This document shows positions 15,084-24,068 of a DNA stretch of 64,000 bases, one piece after another (position 1 is the first letter of the stretch; the number at the start of each line of letters is the position of its first letter). A program made the translations under genes and the position numbers. The notes beneath the pieces are model-generated. The model had not been told where the DNA came from. It made no database searches and saw nothing but the letters and a program-made list of their open reading frames with translations. The stretch lies in assembly GCA_036495525.1 (NCBI GenBank), contig DASXMR010000006.1, positions 1 through 64,000 of the forward strand, in the 5' to 3' direction. The DNA comes from DASXMR01 sp036495525. Its GTDB lineage: Bacteria; Actinomycetota; Actinomycetes; Streptosporangiales; Streptosporangiaceae.

Positions 15084-16055
15084 TCACGGCGCGGTCGGGC
15101 CCGGCTGCTGCGGGCCTGGCGGCGCCGAACGGCTGCGGCGCAGTCGCACGCCGCCGAATCCGAGGCCAGCCGCGACCCCGGCGATGACCAGGAACGGCAG
15201 CAGCGCGCCGAGCGCGGTGAGCAGCCCCGAGACAGTGACCCGGAGCGCGCGCCAGCCGCCGGACAGGCCGGCCAGGAAGCCGGCGTGGTGGTGCCTGGCC
15301 GGCGCGTGCTTTGCCGCCGGAGCGGTGAGCTGGAGCGAGACGGTCGCGTAGCTGGTCTGCCTGGACAGCGCGCGCTGCTCGGCCTGGAGTGCCTCCAGGG
15401 CCGATTCCTGGGAGCTGATCTGGTTCTGCACCTCCAGCAGGCTGGTCACCGAGCCGGCCCTTCGCAGCAGCGCGCGCAGCTGGCCGATCGCTGCCTCAGC
15501 CGAGGTGACCCGGCTGGTCACGTCGGCGACCTGCTGGGTGACGTCACTTGCCTGGCGGGTGACCGACGTCACCGTGCCGAGGCTCGCTGACAACTTGCTC
15601 AGCGTCGCCGGGTAGGCGTCCACCGGGATCTTGAGCTGCAGGCTGGCGGTGCTCGCCGCGGCGTGCCCTGGGCTGGCCGATTCGTGCTCGCTAGCGATGT
15701 ATCCGCCGGCGGCGGTGACGATCTCGCCCGCCCTCGCGGCTGCCGCGGCGACGTTGCTGGCCCGCACGGCGAGGTTAGCGGTGTAGATGATGCTCTGGCT
15801 GGACAGGGCGAGCGTCGCTGGCCGCTGGCCGGCCGCCGCGCCGTGCGGCGCCTCAGGAGCGGGCGCGGCTCCGACGGCGTTTGCCGGGGCCGACTTCACT
15901 GAGCTGCCGGCTGAGTTCGCTGAGCTGCCGGCCGAGCACGCCGCGAGCAGCAGGCAGCTGCCCGTTGCCGCGGCGCCGAGGAGGATGATCGCCGGCCGCC
16001 GGCCGCTGGATCGCGCTCTATGCCGCGGCGGCGGGTCGTGCATCGTGCTGTTCAT
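15084..16055 (-). CDS. DUF4349 domain-containing lipoprotein
   Basis: A 323-residue membrane-anchored lipoprotein. A signal peptide with lipobox LLAAC ends at about residue 40. The DUF4349 core (IIYTANLAVRASNVAAAAARAG, GGYIASEHES, LQLKIPVDAYPATLSKL) is followed by a predicted coiled coil (QLRALLRRAGSVTSLLEVQNQISSQ split by loops) and a C-terminal transmembrane helix near residue 285. The family is often found in cell-envelope contexts but has no assigned biochemistry. It is convergent with hemE. Confidence 0.88.
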   Translation of the reverse strand: MNSTMHDPPPRHRARSSGRRPAIILLGAAATGSCLLLAACSAGSSANSAGSSVKSAPANAVGAAPAPEAPHGAAAGQRPATLALSSQSIIYTANLAVRASNVAAAAARAGEIVTAAGGYIASEHESASPGHAAASTASLQLKIPVDAYPATLSKLSASLGTVTSVTRQASDVTQQVADVTSRVTSAEAAIGQLRALLRRAGSVTSLLEVQNQISSQESALEALQAEQRALSRQTSYATVSLQLTAPAAKHAPARHHHAGFLAGLSGGWRALRVTVSGLLTALGALLPFLVIAGVAAGLGFGGVRLRRSRSAPPGPQQPGPTAP

Positions 16056-16172
16056 GCCGATGGGACGCGGCCAGGAACGCGCTGGTTCCGCGTGCCCACA
16101 CCCGTAATGGCGGCGCTGCGCCTTCGTGATCCCGCAGTTACCCCCGCCGGCTAGTTCTGCTGGGCCGCGGTC

Positions 16173-16544
16173 CTATCCGCGCTGCGGGACCTGCTGCAAG
16201 GCCCAGGTATTGCCGTCGGGGTCGCTGAAGGTGACGAACGAGCCCCACGGCTGCACGTCAATGTCGCTAGCCTGCACCCCGTTGCTGATGAGCGCGCGCC
16301 GCGCAGACTCGACGTCGGCGACGACCACCTGGACGCCCCGCTGCGAGCCGGGTGGCATGTCGGTAATGCCAGTGCCAAGTACCACCGAGCAGGCCGAGCC
16401 GGGCGTGGTGAGCTGCACGAACCGCAGGGCGTCGCTGACCTGGTAGTCGTGATCAGCATGGAAGCCGACCTGCCGCACGTAGAAGTCCTTGGCGCGATCG
16501 ACGTCAGTCACCGGGATGGCCACGAGCTCGATTTTCCAGTCCAT
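16173..16544 (-). CDS. VOC-family glyoxalase-like protein
   Basis: 123 residues, one VOC domain. IELVAIPVTDVDRAKDFYV is the first strand-helix unit, GVQVVVADVESARRAL the second, and FVTFSDPDGNTWALQQ the closing strand. It resembles the stand-alone dioxygenase-like VOC proteins of actinobacteria; substrate unknown. A TAGCGT -10 box lies 6 nt before the ATG, so the mRNA may be leaderless. Neighbours do not suggest a pathway. Confidence 0.88.
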   Translation of the reverse strand: MDWKIELVAIPVTDVDRAKDFYVRQVGFHADHDYQVSDALRFVQLTTPGSACSVVLGTGITDMPPGSQRGVQVVVADVESARRALISNGVQASDIDVQPWGSFVTFSDPDGNTWALQQVPQRG

Positions 16545-16550
16545 GACCGT

Positions 16551-16556
16551 ACGCTA
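16551..16556 (-). promoter_or_regulatory. -10 box for leaderless VOC gene
   Basis: TAGCGT on the minus strand ends 6 nt before the start codon at 16544. There is no Shine-Dalgarno between. Confidence 0.4.
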
Positions 16557-16591
16557 CGCCGGGCGTCCGACCGGCCCGACCGCCGCAAGAG

Positions 16592-17686
16592 CTAGCTCTG
16601 CCTGCGCTCGATCAGTGGCTTCCCGCTGGTCGCGAAGCCGGTGAAGCCGACGGCCCACATACTGTGCGCGGACAGCGCGGTGATGCCGATCAGGGCAGCC
16701 AGCCTGGTGCCGTTCTGGCCGGGCCCCGGCACGCGCAGCCAGCTTCGCCCGTTCCAGTGCATGATGACGGCCTTGCCGTGGGTCTCGCCGCCGACGGCCC
16801 AGGCATCCTGCCGGGAGATGGCGGCGACACCCGTCAGCTGGCAGTCCCTGGTGCACGGGCTGGGCACGTGCCGCCAGGAAGTTCCGTTCCAGCGCAAGGT
16901 CAGGGTCCGGTTGTTCCTGGTCTCGCCGACCGCCCAGACATCGCGCGCGGCGACGGCGTCGATGCCGGTGAGGGCGCCGACCGGCAGCCGCGGCGCCGCC
17001 TGCCGATGCCATGTTCTGCCGTTCCAGTGCTCGATCAGCACATGGCCGCTGAAGCCGTTAGGCCCGGTCTCGCCGACAGCCCAGGCGCTGGTCGCGGACG
17101 TGGCGGTGACGGCGATCAGCGAGGCCCTGGCGCTGAGCTTCGGCCCGGCGGCTCGCCGCCACGCGGTGCCGTTCCACCTCAGGATCAGCGCCTTGCCACC
17201 GGCGCCGTTCCCCACGGCCCAGGCATCGCGAGCTGAGATGACCGTGAGGCCGGCGAGCTGACCGGTTGTCTTATCCGGGACCACGTGCCACGCGGCGCCG
17301 TTCCAGTGCTCGATGAGCACTCTGGAACCGGTGCCGCCGACCGCCCAGGCATCGCGTGCCGAAGCGGCGGCGACAGCCGTCAGCTCGCTGCCCAGTGGCA
17401 GCCGGGGCGCGTGCTGTCGATGCCACGCCGTGCCGTTCCAGTGCTCGATGACCGGCCTGCCCATCGGCGAGCTAAACGTGACCGTGCGGCCGACTGCCCA
17501 CCCGTTGCTGGCCGACGTCGCGGTCACCCCGTCGAGAATGCCGCCGAAGGCGGGGGCGCGCTGCACCGTCCAGTGCGCTGGCGCGGCTGGCGCAGCCGCT
17601 GCGGTGCTCGCTGCCCCTGACCCGGCGAGCAGCAGCAGAGCGGTCAGCGCAAGCGCTGTCTTGGCAGCGACCCTGGCAATAGACAC
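16592..17686 (-). CDS. Secreted seven-repeat protein, beta-propeller-like
   Basis: 364 residues. The N-terminus is a classical signal peptide ending near the AAAAPAAPA cleavage region. The rest is seven repeats of about 45 residues, each with a core like VTATSARDAWAVG followed by IEHWNGTAWHR. Seven such units suggest a seven-bladed propeller, but this is inferred from count alone. The GTG at 17686 has GAGGTG upstream. Unlike its paralogue at 52966-54144, the repeats carry no cysteine pair. It is divergent from the deaminase gene at 17783. No enzymatic motif is visible; binding of carbohydrate or surface partners is possible. Confidence 0.8.
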   Translation of the reverse strand: MSIARVAAKTALALTALLLLAGSGAASTAAAAPAAPAHWTVQRAPAFGGILDGVTATSASNGWAVGRTVTFSSPMGRPVIEHWNGTAWHRQHAPRLPLGSELTAVAAASARDAWAVGGTGSRVLIEHWNGAAWHVVPDKTTGQLAGLTVISARDAWAVGNGAGGKALILRWNGTAWRRAAGPKLSARASLIAVTATSATSAWAVGETGPNGFSGHVLIEHWNGRTWHRQAAPRLPVGALTGIDAVAARDVWAVGETRNNRTLTLRWNGTSWRHVPSPCTRDCQLTGVAAISRQDAWAVGGETHGKAVIMHWNGRSWLRVPGPGQNGTRLAALIGITALSAHSMWAVGFTGFATSGKPLIERRQS

Positions 17687-17782
17687 GACGCCACCTCAGA
17701 CTCGGGACTCGCGCCCTGGGAGCCCCAGCGGGCACGACAAGCGAAAGGATGTCATGGACCGCCGACAGGGAAGAGCGAGCTG

Positions 17783-18790
17783 GTGAGCTATCCGAAGATC
17801 GAGCTGCACGTGCACCTGGAAGGGACCGTCCGTCCGGCCGCGCTGCTGGAGATCGCGCGGCGCAATGACGCGCGGCTGCCAGCCAGCACGGTCGAGGAAA
17901 TGGCGGCGCTGTATGAATTCCGGGACTTCGCGCAATTCATCGAGGTCTGGGTGCTGACCACCAGCGCGCTGCGGACTGCGCGTGACTATCAGCAGGTCGT
18001 CACGGACTATGCCAGGGAGGCCGCGGCCTATGGCGCTGTCTACCTGGAGGGCATCTTCACCCCGGCCGAAGCGGTCCGCCGGGGCGCGAGCTGGGACGAG
18101 GTGTTCAGCGGTTTCTGCGACGGCGCGCGGGAGGCGCGGGAATTGCACGGCGTGCAGGTGGCGCTCACGCCGGACATCCCGCGGGGATACCCGATGGAGG
18201 ACGCCGAGCTGACCGCCAGGCACGCGGTCGCCTACCGGGACCGTGGCGTCGTCGGGCTCGGCCTGGGCGGGCTGGAGGCCCAGTACCCGCCCGAGCCGTA
18301 CGCCGGAGTGTTCGCGCTGGCCAGGGACGGCGGAATCGGATCGGTGCCGCACGCCGGGGAAGTCGCCGGCCCTGCCTCCATCCGCGGCGCGCTCGATGCC
18401 CTGCACGCCGACCGGATCAGGCACGGCATCCGCGCGATCGAGGATCCTGGCCTGGTACGCGAGCTGGCGGACCGCGGCACCGTGCTCGACGTGTGCCCGA
18501 TCTCGAATGTGCGCACCGGCGCGGTGCCCGACCTGGCCGCGCACCCGCTGCCTGAGCTGGTCGCAGCCGGGGTGAGCTGCTCGGTGTCGACCGACGACCC
18601 GGCCATGTTCGGCACCGACCTGGCGGCCGACTACGCGGCCGCCGCGCGGCTCGGCGTACCACCGCGGGCCTGCTTTGACGCCGGGCTGCGCGGCGCCCTG
18701 TGCGACGAGCAGACCAGGGCCCGGCTCCGTGCAGCCGGCGAGAAGGCCGGCTGGCCCGACGTTCAGGCCGCCGCGCGGCTGGCGCAGTGA
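17783..18790 (+). CDS. Adenosine deaminase-family hydrolase
   Basis: 335 residues with the full metal-dependent deaminase motif set: HVHLEGT (metal His pair) at residues 8-14, HAGE (catalytic Glu) near 193, RHGIRAIEDP near 213 and STDDPAMFGT near 272. Members deaminate adenosine, adenine or 6-aminodeoxyfutalosine; the sequence alone does not settle which. The GTG start is preceded by GGGAAGAG. It lies 97 bp upstream of the methyltransferase-hemY-hemQ run. If the substrate is aminodeoxyfutalosine it would belong to menaquinone synthesis. Confidence 0.88.
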   Translation: MSYPKIELHVHLEGTVRPAALLEIARRNDARLPASTVEEMAALYEFRDFAQFIEVWVLTTSALRTARDYQQVVTDYAREAAAYGAVYLEGIFTPAEAVRRGASWDEVFSGFCDGAREARELHGVQVALTPDIPRGYPMEDAELTARHAVAYRDRGVVGLGLGGLEAQYPPEPYAGVFALARDGGIGSVPHAGEVAGPASIRGALDALHADRIRHGIRAIEDPGLVRELADRGTVLDVCPISNVRTGAVPDLAAHPLPELVAAGVSCSVSTDDPAMFGTDLAADYAAAARLGVPPRACFDAGLRGALCDEQTRARLRAAGEKAGWPDVQAAARLAQ

Positions 18791-18887
18791 CCAGGGGCAC
18801 GGCCGGCTGCTGCGGCACGATCCGACCCCGGGCCGCGACGCGACCAGCGGAGCGTGACCAGGCGCGCGACATGACCAGGGCGGCGAG

Positions 18888-19712
18888 ATGACCGGGCCGG
18901 CTGCGCAGCCGGGCGGGCCAGCCGGGCCGCCAGCGGCGGGCTCCGCGTTCGGGCCTGCGGTGCGGAACTGGGTCGGCGTGCTCGGCCGGCTGCGCGACGT
19001 GGTCCGCCAGGAGGTCCTCGCCGACCAGCTGGCCGGCCTGCCGCAGCTGGCCGGCGGCCCGGCTCGGGTGCTGGACGTCGGCTGCGGCCAGGGCACCCAG
19101 GCGCTGCGGCTGGCGAGAGCCGGTCACCAGGTCACCGGCCTCGACCCGTCCGCCGAGCTGCTTGACCACTGCCGTGCCGCGCTCGCGCGGGAAGACCCGG
19201 TCGTGGCGGCCAGAGTGCGGCTGATCCACGGGCCTGGGGAGCGAGCAGCCGAGCTGGTCGGCCGCCCGTTCGACGCGGTGCTCTGCCACGGCGTGCTGAT
19301 GTACCTGGACGACGAGGAGCCGATGCTGTCCGCGCTGACAGCCGTGGCCGCGCCAGGCGCGCTGCTGTCGCTGCTGGTACGCAACGGGGCGGCGGGCGCC
19401 ATGCGGGACGGGCTGCGCGGCGACTGGGCAGAGGCGCTGGCCGCTTTCGACCGGCGGCGCTACGTCAACCGGCTCGGGCTGGCAGCGCATTCGCACGCCC
19501 TGGCCGACCTGGACCGCCAGCTGGAGCCGCTCGGCTGGCGCCGGCAGGCGTGGTTCGGCGTGCGCGTCTTCACCGATCACCGGGACGAGCCAGCGCCGTC
19601 GCCAGCCGAGCGGGACGAGCTGCTCGCTGCCGAGCGGGAGGCAGGCCGGCGGGATCCGTACCGCGGGGTGGCGGCGCTGCTGCACCTGGCCTACGGCAAG
19701 GTGGACGGGTGA
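18888..19712 (+). CDS. Class I SAM-dependent methyltransferase
   Basis: 274 residues. Motif I is VLDVGCGQGTQALRLARAG near residue 63, followed by GLDPSAELLDHCR (motif II) and FDAVLCHGVLMYLDDEEPML (post motif). The VLCHGVLMYL segment resembles the SmtA/CmoM group of methyltransferases, but the substrate is not established. Its TGA overlaps the GTG start of the heme gene hemY (GTGA), so the two are translationally coupled. That suggests a role linked to porphyrin or redox metabolism, which is inference. Confidence 0.86.
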   Translation: MTGPAAQPGGPAGPPAAGSAFGPAVRNWVGVLGRLRDVVRQEVLADQLAGLPQLAGGPARVLDVGCGQGTQALRLARAGHQVTGLDPSAELLDHCRAALAREDPVVAARVRLIHGPGERAAELVGRPFDAVLCHGVLMYLDDEEPMLSALTAVAAPGALLSLLVRNGAAGAMRDGLRGDWAEALAAFDRRRYVNRLGLAAHSHALADLDRQLEPLGWRRQAWFGVRVFTDHRDEPAPSPAERDELLAAEREAGRRDPYRGVAALLHLAYGKVDG

Positions 19713-21172
19713 GCAGCCCAGCGCGCAGGCCGGCCGTCGCAGTGATCGGCGGCGGCATCTCCGGGCTCGCCGCGGCCTACTTCCTGCGCGAGCGCGGGCT
19801 GGCGGTGACGGTTTTCGAAGGCTCAGCGGCCGTCGGCGGCAAGCTGTCGGTCTCCGAGGTAGCCGGCGTCGCGGTAGACGAGGGAGCCGAGTCGCTGCTG
19901 GCCCGGCGGCCCGAGGGCACAGACCTGATCAGCGACGTCGGGCTGGCCGGAGAGCTGACGGTGCCCGGTACGACAGCAGCGGGACTCTGGACCCGCGGCG
20001 CGCTGCGGCGGCTGCCGGCCAGGCAGGTGATGGGCGTCCCGGCCGACGTGGATGAGCTCGGCCGCACCGGCATCGTCTCGCCCGCCGGGCTGGCCAGGGC
20101 GCGCGAAGACGAGGCGCGGCCGGCCACCGGCCGGGACGGCGACGTCTCAGTAGCCGGCTACGTCGGTGCCCGGCTCGGTGACGAAGTGGTCGACCGGCTC
20201 GTCGACCCGCTGCTCGGCGGCGTGTACGCCGGCCGGGCGCAGGAACTGTCCTTCGACGCCACGCTCGGCCCGCTGGCCGCCGCCGCTCGGCAGCACCGGT
20301 CACTGGCTGAGGCAGCCGGGTCGCTGCTGCCGCCGGCGCCGCCGCCCGGCACCCCGCGCCAGCCGGTTTTCACCACCCTGCGCCGCGGTCTCGGCACCCT
20401 GCCGCCAGCGGTCGCCGTGGCGTCCGGCGCCGTGGTGCGGACCAGGGCGATGGTCAGGGAGCTGGCCAGGACGCCTGGCGGGTGGCGGCTGACCGTCGGC
20501 TCGGCGCACGCGCCCGGGTACGCCGAGGCCGACGCCGTGATCCTGGCTGTGCCAGCCAGGCCGGCCAGCCGGCTGCTCGCCGGGGTGCCCGGCGCGGCAC
20601 AGGCCGCTGCCGGGCTTGCGGAGATCGGCTACGCGAGCATGGCGATAGTGACGCTGGCCTACCCGCAGGATGCCTTCGCCCGCCCGCCGTCCGGCAGCGG
20701 CTACCTGGTGCCGGCCATCGACGGGCACCCGGTCAAGGCGGTCACGTTCAGCTCCGTCAAGTGGCCGCACCTGGCCGGCCAGGCGGTCCAGGTCGTGCGC
20801 TGCTCGCTCGGCCGGGTGGGGGAGGAGGCCGTACTGCAGCGCGACGACGCCGAGCTGGCCGGCCTCGCTGCTGCCGACCTGGCCCTGGCGACCGGCGTCG
20901 CCGGACCGCCAGCCGAGGTTCGGGTCACCCGCTGGGGCGGGGGACTGCCGCAGTACAACGTCGGTCACCTGGACCGGGTGCGGCGGATCAGGGCGGGCGT
21001 GGCCGGCCTCGTCGGGCTGTCGGTCTGCGGCGCCGCCTATGACGGCCTCGGCATCCCGGCGTGCATCGCCTCCGCTGACCTGGCCGCCCGCCAGGTGCTT
21101 GATTACCTGGCCGCACGCCGCGGCCAGGCCGCGGCACCGGGCTCAGCGGGCGATGTGGCGGTGGGAGAATAG
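19709..21172 (+). CDS. hemY: Coproporphyrinogen III / protoporphyrinogen oxidase (HemY/CgoX)
   Basis: 487-residue FAD enzyme. The dinucleotide motif VIGGGISGLAAAYFLRERG is at residues 12-30, followed by FEGSAAVGGKLS; the C-terminal FAD contact GVAGLVGLSVCGAAYDGLGIPA is also present. Because hemQ follows directly, the likely reaction is coproporphyrinogen III to coproporphyrin III (CgoX) rather than the protoporphyrin step. GTG 19709 overlaps the upstream methyltransferase stop. The earlier open frame at 19550 was rejected because it only reads through that gene. Confidence 0.93.
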   Translation: MSSPARRPAVAVIGGGISGLAAAYFLRERGLAVTVFEGSAAVGGKLSVSEVAGVAVDEGAESLLARRPEGTDLISDVGLAGELTVPGTTAAGLWTRGALRRLPARQVMGVPADVDELGRTGIVSPAGLARAREDEARPATGRDGDVSVAGYVGARLGDEVVDRLVDPLLGGVYAGRAQELSFDATLGPLAAAARQHRSLAEAAGSLLPPAPPPGTPRQPVFTTLRRGLGTLPPAVAVASGAVVRTRAMVRELARTPGGWRLTVGSAHAPGYAEADAVILAVPARPASRLLAGVPGAAQAAAGLAEIGYASMAIVTLAYPQDAFARPPSGSGYLVPAIDGHPVKAVTFSSVKWPHLAGQAVQVVRCSLGRVGEEAVLQRDDAELAGLAAADLALATGVAGPPAEVRVTRWGGGLPQYNVGHLDRVRRIRAGVAGLVGLSVCGAAYDGLGIPACIASADLAARQVLDYLAARRGQAAAPGSAGDVAVGE

Positions 21173-21176
21173 CTGC

Positions 21177-21992
21177 ATGGCAGTGAACGAGAACCCCCCG
21201 CCGGCTGCCGCGGCAGCGGCGCCGGGCGCCAGCGCGGCGAAGCCGGAGGCCGCCAGGCAGCGTCAGGAACGGGCAAGGCGGGCCAGTGCGCGAGAGCTGA
21301 ACGAGCTGATCCGCTACACGATGTGGTCGGTGTTCCGGGTCCGCGACCGGGCCGCGCTCGACGCCGTGTCGATGCCCGGTGGCGAGGCCGGCCGCGTGGC
21401 GCTGGCGGCCGAGGTCGAGGAGCTGTGCGAGCAGGCGGCTGGCAAGGGCATCGTCACCAGGGGCAGCTACGACCTGCAGGGTCTGCGGGCCGACGCTGAC
21501 TACATGTTCTGGTGGATCGCGGCGTCACCCGACGACCTGCAGGAGACCTACGCCCGGTTCCGCCGTACCGGTCTCGGCCGGGCCAGCGACCCGGTGTGGT
21601 CGGCGATGGCGCTGCACCGGCCGGCCGAGTTCAACAAGAGCCATGTGCCGGCCTTCCTGGCCGGCGAGGAGCCGAAGGGCTACATCTGCGTTTACCCGTT
21701 CGTCCGCTCCTACGAGTGGTACCTGCTCAGTGATGAGGAGCGCCGGGCGATGCTGGCCGAGCACGGCATCATGGCCCGCGAGTACCCGGAAGTCCGCGCG
21801 AACACGGTCGCCTGCTTCGCGCTCAACGACTATGAGTGGATGCTCGCCTTCGAGGCGGACGAGCTGCACCGGATCGTGGACCTGATGCGCCACCTGCGCG
21901 GTGCCAGGGCGCGGCTGCACACCAGGGTGGAGATCCCGTTTTACACCGGCAAGCGCAAGCCGGTCAGCGAGCTGCTCGCAGCCCTGCCGTGA
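21177..21992 (+). CDS. hemQ: Coproheme decarboxylase HemQ (chlorite dismutase family)
   Basis: Converts coproheme to protoheme using peroxide, the last step of the coproporphyrin-dependent pathway. It has 271 residues. After an Ala-rich tail of about 35 residues comes ELNELIRYTMWSVFRVRD, then YMFWWIAASPDDLQ, then YPFVRSYEWYLLSDEERR, which holds the redox Tyr of actinobacterial HemQ, and NDYEWMLAFEADELHRIVDLMR with the heme-side region. It starts 5 bp after hemY, and its stop overlaps the next gene. Its presence defines the heme route used by this organism. Confidence 0.95.
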   Translation: MAVNENPPPAAAAAAPGASAAKPEAARQRQERARRASARELNELIRYTMWSVFRVRDRAALDAVSMPGGEAGRVALAAEVEELCEQAAGKGIVTRGSYDLQGLRADADYMFWWIAASPDDLQETYARFRRTGLGRASDPVWSAMALHRPAEFNKSHVPAFLAGEEPKGYICVYPFVRSYEWYLLSDEERRAMLAEHGIMAREYPEVRANTVACFALNDYEWMLAFEADELHRIVDLMRHLRGARARLHTRVEIPFYTGKRKPVSELLAALP

Positions 21993-22984
21993 GGCTGCTG
22001 TTCGGCCGGGAGCGGTTCACCGCCGAGATCGCATGGCAGGAGCTTGGCCCGCTGCTGCCCGGCTGGGAGCTGACCGTCAGCCCGCCTGACCGGGTGATCG
22101 AGCATCTCGACGGCGTCGACGCGATCTGCTCGTTCGGCGCCCGGATCGACGCTGCCGTGCTGGCGGCCGGCACCTTCGGCATCGTCCACCAGTTCGGGGT
22201 CGGGCTCGAGAAGATCGACGTCGAGCGCGCCACCGAGCTCGGCGTGTGGGTCTGCCGGGTGCCCGGCGACGCGGGCGGCAACGCTGACAGCGTGGCCGAA
22301 TTCGCCGTGCTGCACCTGCTCGTCATGGTCCGGCGGCTGGACGACGCGCGGGCCGCGCTGACCGAGCGCCGCTGGGCGTTCCGCCCGGCCGGCGGCTCGC
22401 TGTCCGGGATGACCGTGCTGATCGTCGGGCTCGGCGCGATCGGCACCGCGCTGGCCGCCAGGCTGGCGCCATTCGGCGTCCGGCTGCTCGGCGTGCGCGC
22501 TCATCCGGAGCTGGGCGGGCCGGCCGGGATGGACCTGGTCGGCGGGCCGGCGGAGCTGCCCGACCTGCTCAGCAAGGCCGACGCGGTGGTCTGCTGCGCG
22601 ATGTTCGATGCCAGCACCGAGGGCATGTTCGGCTCGGCCGAGTTCGCCGCGATGAAGCCGGGCGCGCTGTTCGTCAACGTCGCGCGCGGCGGCATGGTGG
22701 ACGAGGCCGAGCTGCTCGCCGCGCTGGAGTCCGGCCAGATCGGCGGTGCCGGGCTGGACGTGCACGCAACCGAGCCGGCCGATCCCGGCTCGGCCCTGCT
22801 GCGTCATCCGCTGGTGCTGGCCACGCCGCACATTGGCGGGCTGACCGAGCCGATGTTCCGCCGCACCGGCGTCGTTTTCGCCGCCAACCTGCAGGCGTGG
22901 GCGGATGGCCGGACCCCGGAATGGGCAGTTAACCAGCCGGAGCACTGCCGCTGGTCGGCCAGCGGTCCACCGCCAGCTGGCTAG
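21989..22984 (+). CDS. D-isomer-specific 2-hydroxyacid dehydrogenase
   Basis: 331 residues with the NAD-binding motif VGLGAIGTALAARL near residue 146, the catalytic Arg in FVNVARGGMVDEAELL, the Glu nearby, and the His in LATPHIGGLTEP. The substrate is a 2-hydroxyacid of unknown identity, in the phosphoglycerate/hydroxypyruvate dehydrogenase family. GTG 21989 overlaps the hemQ stop (GTGA), making a four-gene coupled run with the methyltransferase, hemY and hemQ. No direct heme role is known for this family. Confidence 0.9.
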   Translation: MRLLFGRERFTAEIAWQELGPLLPGWELTVSPPDRVIEHLDGVDAICSFGARIDAAVLAAGTFGIVHQFGVGLEKIDVERATELGVWVCRVPGDAGGNADSVAEFAVLHLLVMVRRLDDARAALTERRWAFRPAGGSLSGMTVLIVGLGAIGTALAARLAPFGVRLLGVRAHPELGGPAGMDLVGGPAELPDLLSKADAVVCCAMFDASTEGMFGSAEFAAMKPGALFVNVARGGMVDEAELLAALESGQIGGAGLDVHATEPADPGSALLRHPLVLATPHIGGLTEPMFRRTGVVFAANLQAWADGRTPEWAVNQPEHCRWSASGPPPAG

Positions 22985-23042
22985 CGTCGGCTACCGTGGC
23001 CCCGCCGGGGGCAGGCGGCGGTGACCTGAAGAAGCGAGCACG

Positions 23043-24068
23043 GTGATGAACATGACAGTGGTGGACAATGCCGTCTACGTGGACGGCCGGCGCAGCGCGA
23101 GCCCCAGCAGCCTGGAGGAAACATACGCGCTGATGGACCAGCAGCACGGGATGGCCTGGATCGGCCTTTACCGGCCGGATGCGGCGGAGGTCCAGTCGGT
23201 CGCCAGGGAATTCGACCTGCATGAGCTGGCGGTCGAGGACGCGCAGGAGGCTCACCAGCGGGCCAAGCTCGAGCGCTACGGAACCACCCTGTTTACCGTC
23301 CTGCGCCCGGCCCGCTACATCGACTCCGAGGAACGGGTCGAGTTCGGTGAGCTGCACGTGTTCACCGGGTCCGATTTCGTCGTCACCATCCGGCACGCCG
23401 AGGCGCCTGACCTCGGCCGGGTGCGCGACCGGCTGGAGCGCCAGCCCGAGCTGCTGCGGCTGGGCCCCGAGGCCGTGCTGTACGCGATCCTGGACCAGGT
23501 CGTCGACGACTACGCGCCGGTGCTGGCTGGCCTGGAGAACGACATCGACGAGATCGAGGACCAGCTGTTCGAGGGCGACCCCAAGGTGTCCCGCCGGATC
23601 TACGAGCTGTCCGGCGAGGTGATCGCGTTCCAGCGGGCGACCAGGCCGCTGCTGTTCATGCTGCGCTCGCTGGAGGGCGGCTTCGAGAAGTACAAGGTAG
23701 ACCTCGAGCTGCAGCGCAACTTGCGCGACGTGCAGGACCACGCGATCGGCATCGTCGAGCGCGCCGACGGGTTCCGGGCGCTGCTGCAGAACGCGCTCAC
23801 CGTGCAGACCACCGTCGTCGGCCAGCAGCAGAACGAGGAGATGCGCGGCCTGACCGAGACCAGCCTGGCGCAGAACGAGGAAGTCAAGAAGATCTCCTCC
23901 TGGGCGGCGATCCTGTTCGCGCCGACCCTGGTCGGGACCATCTACGGGATGAACTTCGTGCACATGCCCGAGCTGAACTGGGTGGCTGGCTATCCGCTGG
24001 CGATAGCCGCGATGGTGGTCACGTCGATCACGCTGTACCTGGTGTTCAAGCGGCGCCAGTGGCTCTAG
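23043..24068 (+). CDS. corA: CorA-family magnesium/cobalt transporter
   Basis: 341 residues. A long cytoplasmic domain with helices (VLAGLENDIDEIEDQLFEGD) leads into two C-terminal membrane segments. The hallmark YGMNF at the end of the first membrane helix, and a loop HMPELNW, are present; the C-terminus is basic (KRRQWL). It forms a pentameric cation channel in the plasma membrane. Start codons GTG 23043, ATG 23046 and ATG 23052 are all possible. Its stop overlaps by three bases the stop of convergent polX. Confidence 0.94.
   Translation: MMNMTVVDNAVYVDGRRSASPSSLEETYALMDQQHGMAWIGLYRPDAAEVQSVAREFDLHELAVEDAQEAHQRAKLERYGTTLFTVLRPARYIDSEERVEFGELHVFTGSDFVVTIRHAEAPDLGRVRDRLERQPELLRLGPEAVLYAILDQVVDDYAPVLAGLENDIDEIEDQLFEGDPKVSRRIYELSGEVIAFQRATRPLLFMLRSLEGGFEKYKVDLELQRNLRDVQDHAIGIVERADGFRALLQNALTVQTTVVGQQQNEEMRGLTETSLAQNEEVKKISSWAAILFAPTLVGTIYGMNFVHMPELNWVAGYPLAIAAMVVTSITLYLVFKRRQWL

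Noticed and set aside
14683..15087. Various long antisense frames inside hemE and other high-GC genes
   Set aside because: Typical third-position GC shadows with Arg/Ser/Pro-rich products.
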